NCBI GenBank assembly: GCA_005784505.1
Contig: VCAZ01000069.1
Span: 345,896-409,895 of the forward strand
DNA: 64,000 nucleotides
DNA from: Bagarius yarrelli
Taxonomy: Eukaryota; Chordata; Actinopteri; Siluriformes; Sisoridae
Direction: 5' to 3'
Within the stretch, counting starts at the first letter, position 1. The number at the start of each line of letters is the position of its first letter. Below the pieces are notes generated by a model, which had not been told where the DNA came from, did no database searches, and saw only the letters and a list, made by a program, of their open reading frames with translations. Positions 50,540 through 62,577 of this stretch are shown here, in pieces. Both the position numbers and the translations under genes were made by a program.

Positions 50540-50790
50540 TCATTCATTTATTCATTCATTTTCTATACCCGCTTATTCCCTAATTCGGGTCACGGGGATC
50601 TTCTGAAGGCAAGTGGGGTGAACCCTGGGTCACAGGGCCACACACACCCACACCTATGGGCAATTTAGTATCACCAATCAACCTAACATACATGTTTTTG
50701 GACTGTAGGAGGAAACCGGAGAACCCGGAGTAAACCCACGCAAGCACTGAGAGAACATGCACAACAACTCCACACAGAAAAACCCTTTAT
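50540..50790 (-). mobile_element. V-SINE/Mermaid-like repeat
   Basis: Reverse copy: ttctatacccgcttattccc, caatcaacctaacatacatg, aaccggagaacccggagtaa and caactccacacagaaa. Confidence 0.85.
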
Positions 50791-50930
50791 ATGTTTCTTA
50801 AATACTGTCGATAAATAAAATTAAGAAAAATTGTTCTTATAATTAATTAACCTTAATAATTAACCTTTATATGTTTCTTAGATGCTGTCGATTAAAAAAA
50901 ATAAGAAAAATTGTTCTTCTAAACTTTTGA
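50783..50930. repeat. Tandem duplication, two ~80-bp units
   Basis: cctttatatgtttctta(a/g)a, then tgctgtcgat and aagaaaaattgttctt, occurs twice about 83 bp apart. Confidence 0.8.
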
Positions 50931-51289
50931 AAGGTGTTTCTGTAGGACGAGTTTAGGCAGTGTAGCCTGTGGAAAATATATATAAGTGATTAAACACTGT
51001 AGGTGCCGGAATTATTTTTAATAAGTAATGTGAGTAGTTCAATTTTAAAATGTTGAAATAAAAAACTATTTTAAATAGCTGACTTTAAGCCATTTTAGCC
51101 GGTGAAAATACTAATGTTCTAAGAATTTTGGCCATATATTTATTTATTTGTTGTTTATTGATAATGTAATTTCTGCCTGTTACTTAATATATTAACAAAG
51201 GAATCATACAATCATACAGTTATAACTAACAATTAATGCAAAGTAATAATGCCTGTCTTCTTTTTTTTATTCTTTTGTGTGATTGTATA

Positions 51290-51375
51290 ATTCCAGCAGA
51301 TCCTCTTGACCCTGATTAGATATAAGCTGCTATAGACGACGGATTGATGGATGGATGGATGGATGGATGGATAAT
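51290..51375 (+). mobile_element. V-SINE tail with (TGGA)n
   Basis: ccagcagatcctcttgaccc, a diverged tail and then six tgga units: the usual 3' end of the Mermaid-like SINE. Confidence 0.6.
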
Positions 51376-51652
51376 ATATAATAAAGAAGAACAAAAAAAA
51401 AATGGTTTGACCATCAACCTTTTATCAGTGTTTAATCAAACTTTTGCATCTAGTGTATAAGTGTGATATGGTGAATGTACAGCTGGCTACAAGAAAAAAA
51501 TACTCTTAATAAAACTACTCCTAATAAACAAATCCATTCAACATTCATTATAATTGAACGTTTACTGTGCACAGTAGGCTTACTCTTTAAACAATATGAG
51601 AACAAAATCAATTTCCTCTACATAATGAAAGTTAACGTTAACAAACAGTTCT

Positions 51653-52453
51653 TCAGTGGTCCTTCTTCTGGTGTCCGTCTTTGTTGATGATGTTCTTGAA
51701 AAGTGTAAGCAGCGGTTTTTGGCTGCGCTCATCCCATGACTTCATGAACCCCCCGTAGCGCTTGTTGGCTTGTGGGCTGCCCCAGCGAAAGTGATTCATC
51801 TTATACGAACCATCTTTCTTCTCTTCCTGGCTGACTGTGCTGTCTTCAACGGCAGCTAGCTCACGCCTCATCTCTGCCGGCAGGGCCTCGGCGGACTCTT
51901 CCTCCACCCCGTTGGCGTACACCTTTACCGGCCGGCGTTTGCGGCCAACAGGCTTACCCCAGCGGAAGTGCTCCATGGAGTAGGAGCGCTTGTCTTCATG
52001 TTGTTGACCAGATTCTGGCACGTCATCTTCTTGTAGAGTGGAAAGCGTAGAAGCCGGGATTTGATTTGGCACAAAGGGGAAGAAGGGCTGGAGATGGCCG
52101 TCTCCAGGGTAGATAGGAGACTCGGCTGTAAGCTCGGATCTGCACAACTTCATGCATTCCTGTAGAAAAAAGAAAAAGCACAAGGAGTCACAAGCATGAT
52201 GACTTGGTGTTAATTGTTAGTTATAACTGGTATAAAAGGTGTTTTTAACAAGTAAATAAAAATACAAGCAATTATTAGGAGCAGAATTGGGAAAGCTAGA
52301 AGAGCAGGAACTCACTAGGATATTTCTATCAGAGCTAAGATCTCTGCAGCCTGCGTTTTCCCAGCACTGGGCTCGAACTTCTAAGCCATGTGTGCACAGC
52401 ACAGACAGAGCCAACATCCACACCAGGCACCCCATTCTGACTTCTTTAACCAT
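51653..52453 (-). CDS. pomca: Proopiomelanocortin (teleost pomca-type)
   Basis: Complete, 214 aa, two coding exons: 52316-52453 (46 codons, donor gtgagt) and 51653-52159 (acceptor tctacag, stop TGA). Residues 1-28 form a signal peptide (hydrophobic GCLVWMLALSVL; Met7 is an alternative start). The N-terminal cysteine domain has QCWENAGCRDL and LECMKLCRSEL. A KR site (103-104) precedes ACTH (105-143, 39 residues, SYSMEHFRWGKPVG core) followed by RR. beta-MSH (DGSYKMNHFRWG core) lies at about 162-178, bounded by KK and KR. beta-endorphin is 181-214, opening with the Met-enkephalin motif YGGFM. No gamma-MSH, as expected in teleosts. The intact beta-endorphin favours the pomca paralogue. Processed by prohormone convertases in pituitary and hypothalamic neurons. 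Confidence 0.96.
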
Positions 52454-52735
52454 TACTGCGGAATCACAAGGAAAGCAAGGGTAAAAACTAAAACAGAATC
52501 CATGATTTAAGGTAGAAAATGCACATCTACTGTACATAGTCAGGAAACTGCAAATGTAGACGATGCGGTATATGTACGTGTTTCCACCGTGTGCTGTTCA
52601 AAACAGAAATTCGTTAAAGCACTTTATTGCCAAACTTTCAGATCAAAAATTAATTATCGAATCAACTAACTCAAAACAAAAGAGACTAACAGTGGATCGA
52701 CATAAAGAATAAAGTAAAATATTATGATTACTCAC

Positions 52736-52825
52736 GTGTTATGAGGGAAGATGGTGTACTTGTCTCCCTCTTCAACAGCGTAATCGAACTCTGGTTCTTC
52801 CACTCGGCGTCCCGCTATTTATGTT
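52736..52825 (-). promoter_or_regulatory. pomca: pomc TATA box and 5'UTR exon 1
   Basis: On the minus strand, cataaatagcgg (52812-52823) is a TATA-like box about 30 bp before a presumed start near 52785. The short non-coding exon ends at 52736 with the donor gtgagt. Exon 2 starts at 52455 after gattccgcag, 2 nt before the ATG. This matches the conserved POMC layout with a non-coding exon 1. Confidence 0.7.
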
Positions 52826-52827
52826 TG

Positions 52828-52850
52828 TGTGTGTGTGTGTGTGTGTGTGT
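52828..52850. repeat. (TG)n just upstream of the pomc TATA box
   Basis: gt-repeat within 30 bp upstream of the TATA-like box in transcription direction. Confidence 0.95.
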
Positions 52851-52999
52851 TTCCAATGACCGAATCCCCTCTCTGATCTTCTTTTATAAGACCACCTAAC
52901 TGACACACCTTTCAAGCTAGTAAATTTATATCCCTTCTCTTCCTCCCAATCCCATTCATGAATCACAAACCATAACTGTCGACTAATCTGAGCCACGTC

Positions 53000-53880
53000 A
53001 TCAAAATGTCAATGCTTATTGTGATGGCACTGTGGTAGATTAACACGTCTTTGTCATCGAAAAAAAACCCTAATGCTGTTTTCCACTTTGTTAAGGGCAC
53101 GAGGGTCAGTTTACATAAGCCAGCTTTGGTAAGGCGTGAAATTCATCTCCTTCTAATCAGGGAGGTTGTTTTTGTGTTATCGGTGGTACACAGGTGCTAA
53201 TTCCAGGTTTTAGTAAAGAATTTGATTTGACAAATCTATATCTCTTTATTGTACTTTTAGCGTGATGAATTCAGAACGAACGACATCAAAATGATGCAAT
53301 CAATTAGTGGAAAGCTTACGGTCAAGTGTAATAAGAATCCATTTTGTTGTAGACAAACAGAAATTGATATATTACCCAAAAAGGGCTGTAGACTAAAAAA
53401 CCCTGACATTAACATTAATTTAACCTAAAAAACTGCTATATAAACATTGTTATTAAATCCACCAAATGACTAAATAAGCATTTGGAGCAGTTGCTGTGCT
53501 TATAGTTGAAATAAAGCATGAACATTAAAAGGAGCTTTTCTTTCTCAAGTAACGTCATAACGTTGGTCCTTGTAATCTTTTTATACTGCTTCACTTTTGT
53601 GCTTTATCAGCCTCCCCAAGCCACATTTGAGTGGTCTAATGAATGGAAAAGCTTTTAGTGGCAAACCATAAGAAAGAATTCAGATAAATGTCCAAAGTCT
53701 GCTTTTTTTTTCTTTTTAACTGGAAGATCTGGATGAGATGAAATAAGAATAAGAAGGAAAAATGCGGTGTTAAATTACAGCTCAACTTATTAATAATTAT
53801 TGTTTGACACCAAAAGAAAGTACAATTATAACAACACTATTTTTGATTATTATTAAAAATATTAAGAAAAGAGTTGCTCT
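53000..53880. other. pomc 5' flank, no gene
   Basis: AT-rich unique sequence upstream of pomc. I see no gene or clear repeat; promoter elements are likely but I cannot name them. Confidence 0.4.
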
Positions 53881-53892
53881 GAAAGAGACAGG

Positions 53893-53928
<36 letters not shown>
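53893..53928. repeat. (GA)n microsatellite
   Basis: ga-repeat, about 17 units. Confidence 0.95.
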
Positions 53929-53930
<2 letters not shown>

Positions 53931-54099
53931 TTTTTGTATGATCTTATGAAAAGAATTCAGCCTATTAACTAGGGCAGTGTAAAAATATTGATGAAACTAG
54001 CTATGACTATAATGTATTGGATTGTGTATCGATATTCTAGCCTATAGTATCATTACATATTTAAATTACGTTTTGAACTGATTTACGTTTACGCTAATA

Positions 54100-54560
54100 T
54101 GTAATTAACAATTTCCCTCTCCGATCCTGTAGTTGGCGCCGACACATACGGCCATTGCAAGCTGGATTGGACATCTGGCAGATGATTTTTGGGTCAATGC
54201 ATCTTATACTGTTTTTGTTTGATTGGCCTATAAAACTCTTATAAGCTGATTTTTTATTCTGCTTAATTAGCTGACGGCGCTGGGGTCTTTGTGGCGGGGT
54301 CACGTATTTGTCCAAAAAGTTGGCGTAGGATTTCTTTTCCAGACAAATTGGTTCATCAGCCTATTGGTCCTTTTTTAATTGACATTCAGCTGACCTAATA
54401 ACATCTTTAAGCAATTCCCCTTTTGGGCTTGGTGCCCGCACGTAGCGACAATGTGTATCTGTTGAAATATTTAGAGAGAGAAACGAAGAAGATACACAAG
54501 GGAGGCGCAAAGGAATTTTGCAGAAAAACCCAGACCCTTTAGACAGATGCAGCAAGAGCG
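54100..54560. promoter_or_regulatory. Candidate conserved non-coding element
   Basis: A less AT-rich, low-repeat block in an AT-rich gene desert about 1.3-1.7 kb upstream of pomc. It has clustered homeodomain-type sites (gcttaattagctga, ggcctataaaactc) and no coding frame. Conservation is inferred from composition only. Confidence 0.3.
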
Positions 54561-55469
54561 TGCAAAGATGGGTAGTGTTTGTGATCATATCCAGTGGTTC
54601 GGTCTGGACCGAAATGCCAGAGCTGATTTTTAAAGAATTGCAATGTATTCCAATGTGTATTGTATTGCAATATATCGCTAAATATCGTATTATGACCCAG
54701 ATGTCTTATCGGGAGGACATTGCTTATACACAGACCTATTGTTGGATGTATGTTTGATCCAGGTTTATAATAAAATAAAAGTAAATAAGCAAAAGATTCT
54801 TCTAACAATTCAACACCAAGTCAGATTTTATGAAACCACATGATTAAACTAAGACCACTATTAAAGCAAGAATACATACTATAAGTTTTATACATGTATT
54901 TTTTTATTGCTTTTCGTTAAAGATTTTGTAGTTTTTTTTAAATAAAATTATTGGCAGTAACTCTTGTGTCCTGGTCAGTAATACATATGTAATAATACAG
55001 TAATAATACAGTAATAATATACACAAAAAATACACAAATGGCCAAACATATTAAAACACTTCCTATTTATATTTTGGGTTTTTTTTTAATATTCCGGAAT
55101 TTGTCACACTCGTCCTCGGGTTAGAACATCCACAATTTTTCATTAGATTTTGGATTGTGACTTTGGGGACATTGCAAATCAGCTACTATTAAATTATTAA
55201 GATCAGACACCCATGTTGGGTGAAGAGTTCTGAGGAACTTCTGTTGTTATTACCTTTCCAAATTGTACATACTGGGACATAAAATAAAATGCATGTGAAA
55301 AAAAATCTTACCTTGAAATAAATGTCACTAATGTCAAAGTTATTTATATTTATAAAAGTCAATAACAGACAGGTCAATAATGGACAAGTGTCAGCAAATG
55401 GACTTATCTCAAAAAAAATATATCTCAAGCTTAAAACAAGTGCAGAGTCTAAAAGACGATCTAAAAGGT

Positions 55470-55700
55470 TTAAGTCTCTTGAATTCTTTCTCCTGCCGTC
55501 CTTCAGGCTTAACTTTAATGGTCCATTTGATCAACAGAGTCAGCCTTGGCTCAGCAATAGGAGCAGACCCATCGGAAGCATTAGGCTTTGTTTGCGCCTC
55601 CAGATGCTTAAAACCCATTTATACCAACCATGTTCGAACGCAAGGTTAGGGTTAAACTCAAGTGTTTATAAGTATGCTGTCAGAAAACATCGTCTTCAAC
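55470..55700. other. GC-richer block without repeats
   Basis: A second compositionally distinct block (tcctgccgtccttcaggc, gggtttaagcatc-type text on the minus strand). No family recognised; it could be regulatory or an old mobile-element piece. Confidence 0.25.
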
Positions 55701-56119
55701 ATTAATGAATCATTCTGCCTGATGGATTACACAGCTTATTGGGACACACACTAAAATTCTAAAAACCATAGCAATTATCTGCAAAGTACCAGCACATGAT
55801 ACCGACAATGCATCTTACCTTTATATTAACCTTTGGGTGACGCCCTTATCTTAGGTGTTCTACAATTTATTTGGACTGGTTCAATAACTAGAGTAGGTGT
55901 AAGATAATCTTAACAAGATTTTATTTTACAACAGGTTTTTAGATATGATTTGATCTTATGCAGTCAGTGAGATTCAGTTGTTAGCTGATGCATTCTATAA
56001 AACGTTTTTTACTTTGTTTGATTTCACTGTTTAAACAGTAAACAGTATAAATAGACAGTCATTAATTATATTGTAAGGAATTTGGCGGTCACATCTTATA
56101 TTTTTACTGAACTAAAATC

Positions 56120-56335
56120 TTAGTGGTTAGCACCGCTGCCTCACAGGCCCGGGTCCGAGTGGAGTGAAGTGGAGTGTGCATATTCTCCCCGTGCCTGCGT
56201 AGGTTTACTCCAGGGTGTACACCTTCCGCCTTTTGCCCTTTCAAAGACAGATAGGATAGACTCCAGCAGATCCCTGTGACCCTGAATTACGGAATAAGCG
56301 GGTATAGAAGATGAATAAATGAATGGATAGATGAA
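56120..56335 (+). mobile_element. V-SINE/Mermaid-like repeat
   Basis: gttagcaccgctgcctcaca, gtgcctgcgtaggtttactc, tttgccctttcaaagaca, then the tail gaattacggaataagcgg. The middle is deleted. Confidence 0.8.
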
Positions 56336-57317
56336 AATTTTTAGTTTGCTACTTTATACATATTCTACAGTGAAACAATATTTTAATGTCAGTTATATAG
56401 TGGAATGACCATAACATCCGCTGGGGCATGAAACATTATTATATGTGTTGTAGCTGTATTGTTATGTCCTTCATACATTTTAAAGCTTTAATTAAACTTA
56501 AAAAATACTTCAAATCAAAATTTTTATTTTATTTCTTTTCTGACTCTAGACTGCTGTTAATTTAACAAGTTCAGGTTGCATGACAACAAAACTAACAATG
56601 TACTCAGCGTTTGTGCCAAATAATACAATGCCTTCTTTTACATTTTAACAAACTTTTACACATTCAACTGCACTGAATTTACCCTTAAGGCATTGTGGTG
56701 TCCTTACATCCACCCAGGGCCATTTGGGGGCTCCTTATGGCCTTTATTATGACTAATTATTGTCAATCCCTGATTATTCATCACATCTATTATAAATTCT
56801 ATTTGTTGTAGCTGTGTTGCTTACATCATATCAAAGTTTTTATTCCCCTATCTATCTTACTCTTCTATCTATCCATCTATCTATCTATCCCATTTAATAT
56901 TTCATTTATGTATAATTACCATTTTTACTTTATTTCACGCACTCTTGGGCGCCCCCTGGTGGTCATAGCGGTTCGCTTACGTATTGGACCGAATCTGAAT
57001 CCATACCCAAGCCATTTCTACTGCATTGAGCACACATGAGACAACAGGACAGCTAATAACCAGTCCGTACATTCTGATTGTTAAGAATTGACTTTAAAAG
57101 ATTTCCTTCCATTATGAATAAAGTGGCAAAAATGTTTGTGTTTGCTATGTATACATCTCACTGATTAATTATGACGTCTATTTTAAGACATGATATAAGC
57201 GGTAAAAAGGGGATAAATGATTAATTAAGTTGTACTTAAAGACATAATGACCTATTACAATTTCAGAGTTACCGTACTAGTGAAATTGAGGTATAGTTAT
57301 ATTTTATAGTTTAAGTT

Positions 57318-57356
57318 ATATATTGTGTGTGTGTGTGTATATAGTATATATATATA

Positions 57357-57402
<46 letters not shown>
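57318..57402. repeat. (TG)n(TA)n compound microsatellite
   Basis: tg-repeat then a long ta-repeat. Confidence 0.95.
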
Positions 57403-57405
<3 letters not shown>

Positions 57406-57424
57406 TACATCAAGTGACTTTTTT

Positions 57425-57532
57425 TTTATCCATCTGAGCAGTTAAGGGTTAAGAGCTTTGCTTGTGGGAATTAAACCCACAATCTTCTGATCAGCAGTCC
57501 AACACCTCAATCACAGAGCTATTACTTTCCCA
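57425..57532 (-). mobile_element. tRNA-derived SINE, partial
   Basis: gggaattaaacccacaatct and cagcagtccaacacctcaat are complements of box B and head. Confidence 0.7.
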
Positions 57533-57599
57533 TACCTATGCTATGCACATCTTATGTAGCTACAGTTGAAATGTTAATTAAAGTTTATGCCAAAACATA

Positions 57600-57757
57600 C
57601 ATGATATAACAATCAGATCCAAAAGTATTGCCATGTTAAAAGTATTCTAGAATGTCATCATATGCTAAAACATCTAAATTTCCCTCTAAACACTGTTCCA
57701 GCACGATGGGGGCCCTGTAAACCATAGGGTAGTGGTAGCTCAGTGGTTAAGGTGTCA
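57600..57757 (+). mobile_element. Tc1-like relic joined to a SINE head
   Basis: aaaagtattgccatgtt, tattctagaatgtcatcata and ttccagcacgatgg match the Tc1-like family; gtagtggtagctcagtggtt at 57730 is a tRNA SINE head that stops after about 30 bp. Confidence 0.5.
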
Positions 57758-57944
57758 ATGATCAGCAAAATGTATCAGCAATGTATTGAGTATGGTTAAA
57801 AATATTAGTAAACTGTCGAAATGTGCATTATTACTAACTATTAATGAGTCACAAACTCAAATGACATTTTTCTTGCCAAAATTTAAAATAATGTCTCTTA
57901 ATGGTAATTAATAAAAAGCAGAATAAAAGTCTAAACGGCATAAT

Positions 57945-58005
57945 ACATTTTACATTTACAGCATCTAGCAGACCAGATCCAGATCGACGTACAAAAGTGT
58001 GTTGA
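57945..58005 (-). mobile_element. tRNA-derived SINE tail
   Basis: acatttacagcatctagcag and agatcgacgtac are complements of the shared SINE tail. Confidence 0.6.
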
Positions 58006-58794
58006 GTCACATCATTGAAAAGATCAATACCGGTACATTAGATCGCAAATCAAAGTGTAACAACACACAAAAAAAAACTGTTAAATTAGCAGCATAGATC
58101 CTTTTCTTGGTTAAATGACAAGTACAAGGTATTAAATAATTGTGTTAAGAATATATTTGGATTTTAAGTGAATAATATATCTGATTAAATATGAAAACTA
58201 TCCTTCCTTAACATTATTTTAATAGACAGACACATTAATAATGACCAAATCTACCTTTTCATGAACATTACATGCTACAATTTTCTTTTTTGCACTAATA
58301 CATTGTTGTATGTAGGCATTTTGACATCCTGTGCCGTTTCTTTTGCATTTACAGCTTGTGTCTTGGCTTCCCTCTTTCTTACACCTGTTTAAATCTGTTG
58401 TGTGCAAACTTCATCCAGAAGAGGGGGCCCTAACCTTGATTTACTCTACCTTCAATATCATCAACAAGCATTAAAAATCCCTGAGAGTAAATGTTTTATT
58501 TATGAGCCGCTAACAGCGAACAGGTGAAGTATACCGTTTTAATCGATGCCTGCTCCTAGATTTTAATGTGTCCGATACCTGCATGTTGTTTATTAATTAA
58601 AACATCAAGTAGCTTATTGCTTTACCTCCATTATTACAATCAATCATCCAGAATAAAGGATAGTTAGTTCATTAAACATTGCTTACAGGCCGAAATAACT
58701 TTTGACATCGAAACCTATTATACATTAATTTAGCAAATGATTCATTAAATTTTTTTTTTGTTAGCGCAGGTGTAATTTTCTAATATAACGCTAG

Positions 58795-59115
58795 TATGTG
58801 CCTCACAGCAAGAAGGTCCAGGGTTCGATTCTAGGCAGGGGTGTTCCTGTGTGGAGTTTGCATGTTCTCCCAGTGCTTGTGTGGGTTTACTCTGGGTTCT
58901 CTGGTTTCCTCCTACAGTCCAAAACCATGCATGTCAGATTGATTGGTGATTCTAAATTTCCCATAGGAGTGTGTGTGTGTGTGTGTGTGTGTGGCCCAGT
59001 GATAGACTGGTGACCTGTCCAGGGTGTACCTCTCCTGGCTTTCGCCCTTTTAGAGACAGCTGGGATCCCTGTGACCCCTGTGAATAAGAGGTTAGAGAAG
59101 ATGGATAAATGAATT
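58795..59115 (+). mobile_element. V-SINE/Mermaid-like repeat
   Basis: tcacagcaagaaggtccagg, gtgtggagtttgcatgttct, ggtttcctcctacagtcc, gattggtgattctaaatt, an internal gt-microsatellite and tcgcccttttagagacagct. Confidence 0.9.
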
Positions 59116-60220
59116 CTAGTATGTTGAATTATACACTATTTCAAGTAAACTAATATTTATAGATGTAATTAATTATTAAAAAATACGTGTCGTATTGATC
59201 TCACTGTAAGAATCCACAGCTGGTGAGTATTGTGTTAAGCTTTATTAAACATTAAAGTGTGTCAAAATATAAACCCCAACTAGACTAAACAAACTTGACT
59301 TGAGTAAACTAACTTAACACGATATGACTGGAACGAGAATATTTACCAACAGTCATATAGTGAACAACCACAATAAGCCTTGCTTTGTTGCTTGCTCACA
59401 TGGTATGTGTTTATGTCAAATATAACATGTTGCAGTTGTCATTCACGTTTATGTCCAAGTTAAATCAGTTCAAGCTATGTTCATTTATTTATTTATTTAT
59501 TTTTGTTTTGCATGTCCTTTAACTAGTTTGACTTTTCATTTTTTAAATTTTTGTTAATAAAACTGCACTTGCACCCAAACCAACCCTACAACTCAGGACA
59601 CTCTTTCTGGGTCGGGGGTTTTGTCTTTGCCCGCTGTGCATTAAGTGTGTGTCTCAGGTTTCCCATTCTTAAAACATGCATATTAGGCTGACTGAAATTG
59701 TTTATAGAGTCCAACAGGTCAGCACTATATCCAGGGTTTAGCCTAAAGAGGCTCCTGCTTCCCTGTGACCCTGTTTAGGATCCAGTAAATGGCACATAGA
59801 TCAGTGGAAATGCCTAACTGTCTTTCCATTCAAATATAAACATTTGGTATTAGGTTACTTGGCCATATATATATATATATTTTTTTAATTTTATTTTTTT
59901 TTTTTTAAATTGGCATTTTATTTTTATATTGGCACTATCCCTTTCCTCAACAGCAGATGGCCCTATGGGTCTATGTCCAATACCGATTTTCCGGAGGATT
60001 TAGGGAGGTGCTTTAAAAAAAAAAAAAAAAAAATAGATTAAATTACAATTATTGTTATTCTATTACAATGCATATAAAGATATCTTGAATAAAAAATGTT
60101 ATTCTTTTATCATGAGGTTTGTTATTAGAACTATAAGACTGTTAAACTTATATATAGATATTTTATCTATATCAAGCCTATTTCATTATTTAGAATTAAT
60201 ATTATTTATTAATATTATTC
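59115..60220. other. Intergenic DNA, no gene seen
   Basis: AT-rich; only short homopolymers (60014-60033 poly-A) and a short ta-repeat at 59867. Confidence 0.5.
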
Positions 60221-60221
60221 A

Positions 60222-60303
60222 ACATATATATATATATATATATCTATATCATATATATCGATATCATATATATCTATATCATATATCATGTATCATATAT
60301 CTA

Positions 60304-60334
<31 letters not shown>

Positions 60335-60440
60335 ATCTATATATATCTATATCTATATATATCTATATCGATATAGATATATATATCTATATCGATATAG
60401 ATATATATAGATATAGATATAGATATAGATATATATTAAA
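60222..60440. repeat. (TATC)n/(TA)n compound microsatellite
   Basis: About 215 bp of tatc, tatatc and gata units; the gata part is the inverted complement of the tatc part, so the block can fold back. Confidence 0.95.
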
Positions 60441-60943
60441 CATAATACATTCTAAAGACAGATTTGACTATTTTAAGATGTCATATTTCTAAAGCTGAAA
60501 CCAATTTGTTATTTTAACCCATTGATTAGATTGTGAATGTTTTTTTGGCTGATTTATGCATGTACTAAAAAAGTTCTAAATACTAAATACGCTTGTAGTG
60601 ATTTAAGACTACTCAAAAAAAATGGGAACCATTTTATGACCCAAAAAAAAGTTCACAAAACCGAAGCTTTTTGTTATGTAAGTATGCCTGATTTCATGTA
60701 TTGCCCTGTTCCCCTTGATTTGCTTATTGGATAATAATAATAGATTAAGGATCAAGTGGCTGGGGACTGTATATTAACCTACAATGCACATATAATTATA
60801 TAGAATCAGAACGGATTATATAAATAACAATTTTTATTAGTCTTCAGTTCCATATAAAAATGGCGCATTTATTTATTCACATTCCCAGTAACTACTTTTA
60901 CTTTTGGTCAGGATTCAGATCTGGGAAAGAAAGATGCCAATCC

Positions 60944-60992
<49 letters not shown>
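60944..60992. repeat. (TC)n microsatellite
   Basis: About 24 tc units. Confidence 0.95.
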
Positions 60993-60997
<5 letters not shown>

Positions 60998-61244
60998 CTT
61001 ACACACACAGGCAAACACACGCAAGCCAACACACATGCATACTTGGAGTATATGAATTAAGCTTTTTCTATCAACTGTAAGGTTTTTTTTTTGTTTAGTT
61101 GTAAGAAAAATCAATTAATCAATCGAATAATTAATATAATAATGAAATGAGAGCAAATCTTAAGCACGCCATCATGTATATTAAATTAGCTAACACATTT
61201 ATACAACATATACAATTAACATCTCTATCCATTATTGTGTCATT

Positions 61245-61390
61245 TATAGAACACATGGTCACAAGAAACCTGAAGCCTATTTTATGAGGTATCCGCACAC
61301 AAGGCAGGGGGCGCCCTGGATCAGGTGCTAACTCATCACAGGACATAATTACACACCAATTTAGAACACCACTGAGGCACATTTTAGACA
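61245..61390 (-). mobile_element. Diverged V-SINE-like fragment
   Basis: gcgccctggatcaggtgct, catcacaggacataatt and caatttagaacacc follow the order of the Mermaid-like core, with much divergence. Confidence 0.5.
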
Positions 61391-61929
61391 ACTGATCAGT
61401 CGGGTGTTGAAGACTTGGCTCAAGAGCTCAAAGGTATCAATCTAAACACTGCCTTCCAAGCCACGGTTCAACATCCCAACCAACGAGATACTGTACAACC
61501 TTTCATAATGTACAATTTACAATAGTTTAAATACTACAATACTATAAAATTTCGTAAAGCAAAGTGCTGCCGTTGAGAACACGGGAACACCGCTTCCTTA
61601 CACTTTCAGCATTCCCAGTTTGACCCGAGACTGCATTGCTGTTTGCGCAGTTCCATGCTCTTTCTGCGGCCATGGGAGGAAGAACTCCAGGCTCTCCGCT
61701 TTCACACCTCCCACAAACCTTATAGGACACGACATGGCTATGTGATAACCATAAATAGCTCGTAGGTGTGAATCAAGTGGTGCCTTTTCAATGCACTTGC
61801 AATGCTCCTAGTGTGTTCCTACCTTACATTCAGTGTTCCTGGGACTGAATCGTGACTGTTGATAAACAACGCTTTATTAAAAGTGTTTCAAAAAGTTTAA
61901 AACACCATTTCTAAACTGAACAGCACTCC

Positions 61930-62105
61930 TTGTTCGATTTCTGTGGTCCAGATCGACTTACATGTATTATTTTTTATCTAACTAAGCAGTTGAAGGTTGA
62001 TGGCCTTGTGTATGAGCTCACAGTGGCAGCTTGGTGGTGCTGGAAATTTACTCCACCACCTTCCAATCAGCTGTCCAACATTATACCTCCTACCACTTTC
62101 TTCCA
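61930..62105 (-). mobile_element. tRNA-derived SINE
   Basis: Tail agatcgacttacatgtatta, body agttgaaggttgatggcctt, head region caatcagctgtccaacatta, all as complement. Confidence 0.65.
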
Positions 62106-62139
62106 GTTTGAGATCAAAGAATATTATAGCAAGTCTTCT

Positions 62140-62295
62140 TTTTTTTTCCGGCTGTTCCCTTTTAGGGGTCGCCACAGCGAATCATCTGTCTCCACCTAAC
62201 CCTATTCTCTACATCCTCTTCACTCACACCCACTAACTTCATGTCCTCGTTTATCACATCCATAAACCTCTTCTTTGGTCTTCCTTTTATAGCAA
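62140..62295 (-). mobile_element. RTE-type LINE 3' end
   Basis: The minus strand reads RPKKRFMDVINEDMKLVGVS, then EEDVENRVRWRQMIRCGDP and a stop. The frame is intact here, unlike the other two copies (4616-4945, 18640-18880). Confidence 0.8.
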
Positions 62296-62379
62296 GTAAA
62301 TTAGTTAAAACTTCAAGTACAAGAAATATATCGATGCTTGTGAAGATTTCCTTGTATGTAACCCTAGGCTTTACATACT

Positions 62380-62550
62380 TTAGCAAAGTACTAGTTCTTG
62401 AAGTGGAACACTTACATCGTCTCTGTGGAAAAGGCCCAGCAGAGGCTGTATTATCTTTGTCAGCTAAGGAAGTTTAACTTGTTAAAGAAGCTGCTCACAC
62501 AGTTCTACTCGACTATCGCTGAGCCTGTTCCTGTTTATCTATAACTGTTT
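62380..62550 (+). mobile_element. LINE (L2/CR1-like) reverse transcriptase C-terminal fragment
   Basis: Reads NTYIVSVEKAQQRLYYLCQL and RKFNLLKKLLTQFYSTIAEP, the thumb/C-terminal region of fish L2-like elements. Confidence 0.75.
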
Positions 62551-62577
62551 GGCCCAGCTACTATATCAGCCATTATA

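Noticed and set aside
54518..54757. 79- and 89-codon frames on opposite strands
   Set aside because: No motif, no start context and no splice signals; chance frames.
60052..60492. Reading frame of 146 codons rich in Ile and Tyr
   Set aside because: Driven by the TATC/TA microsatellite.
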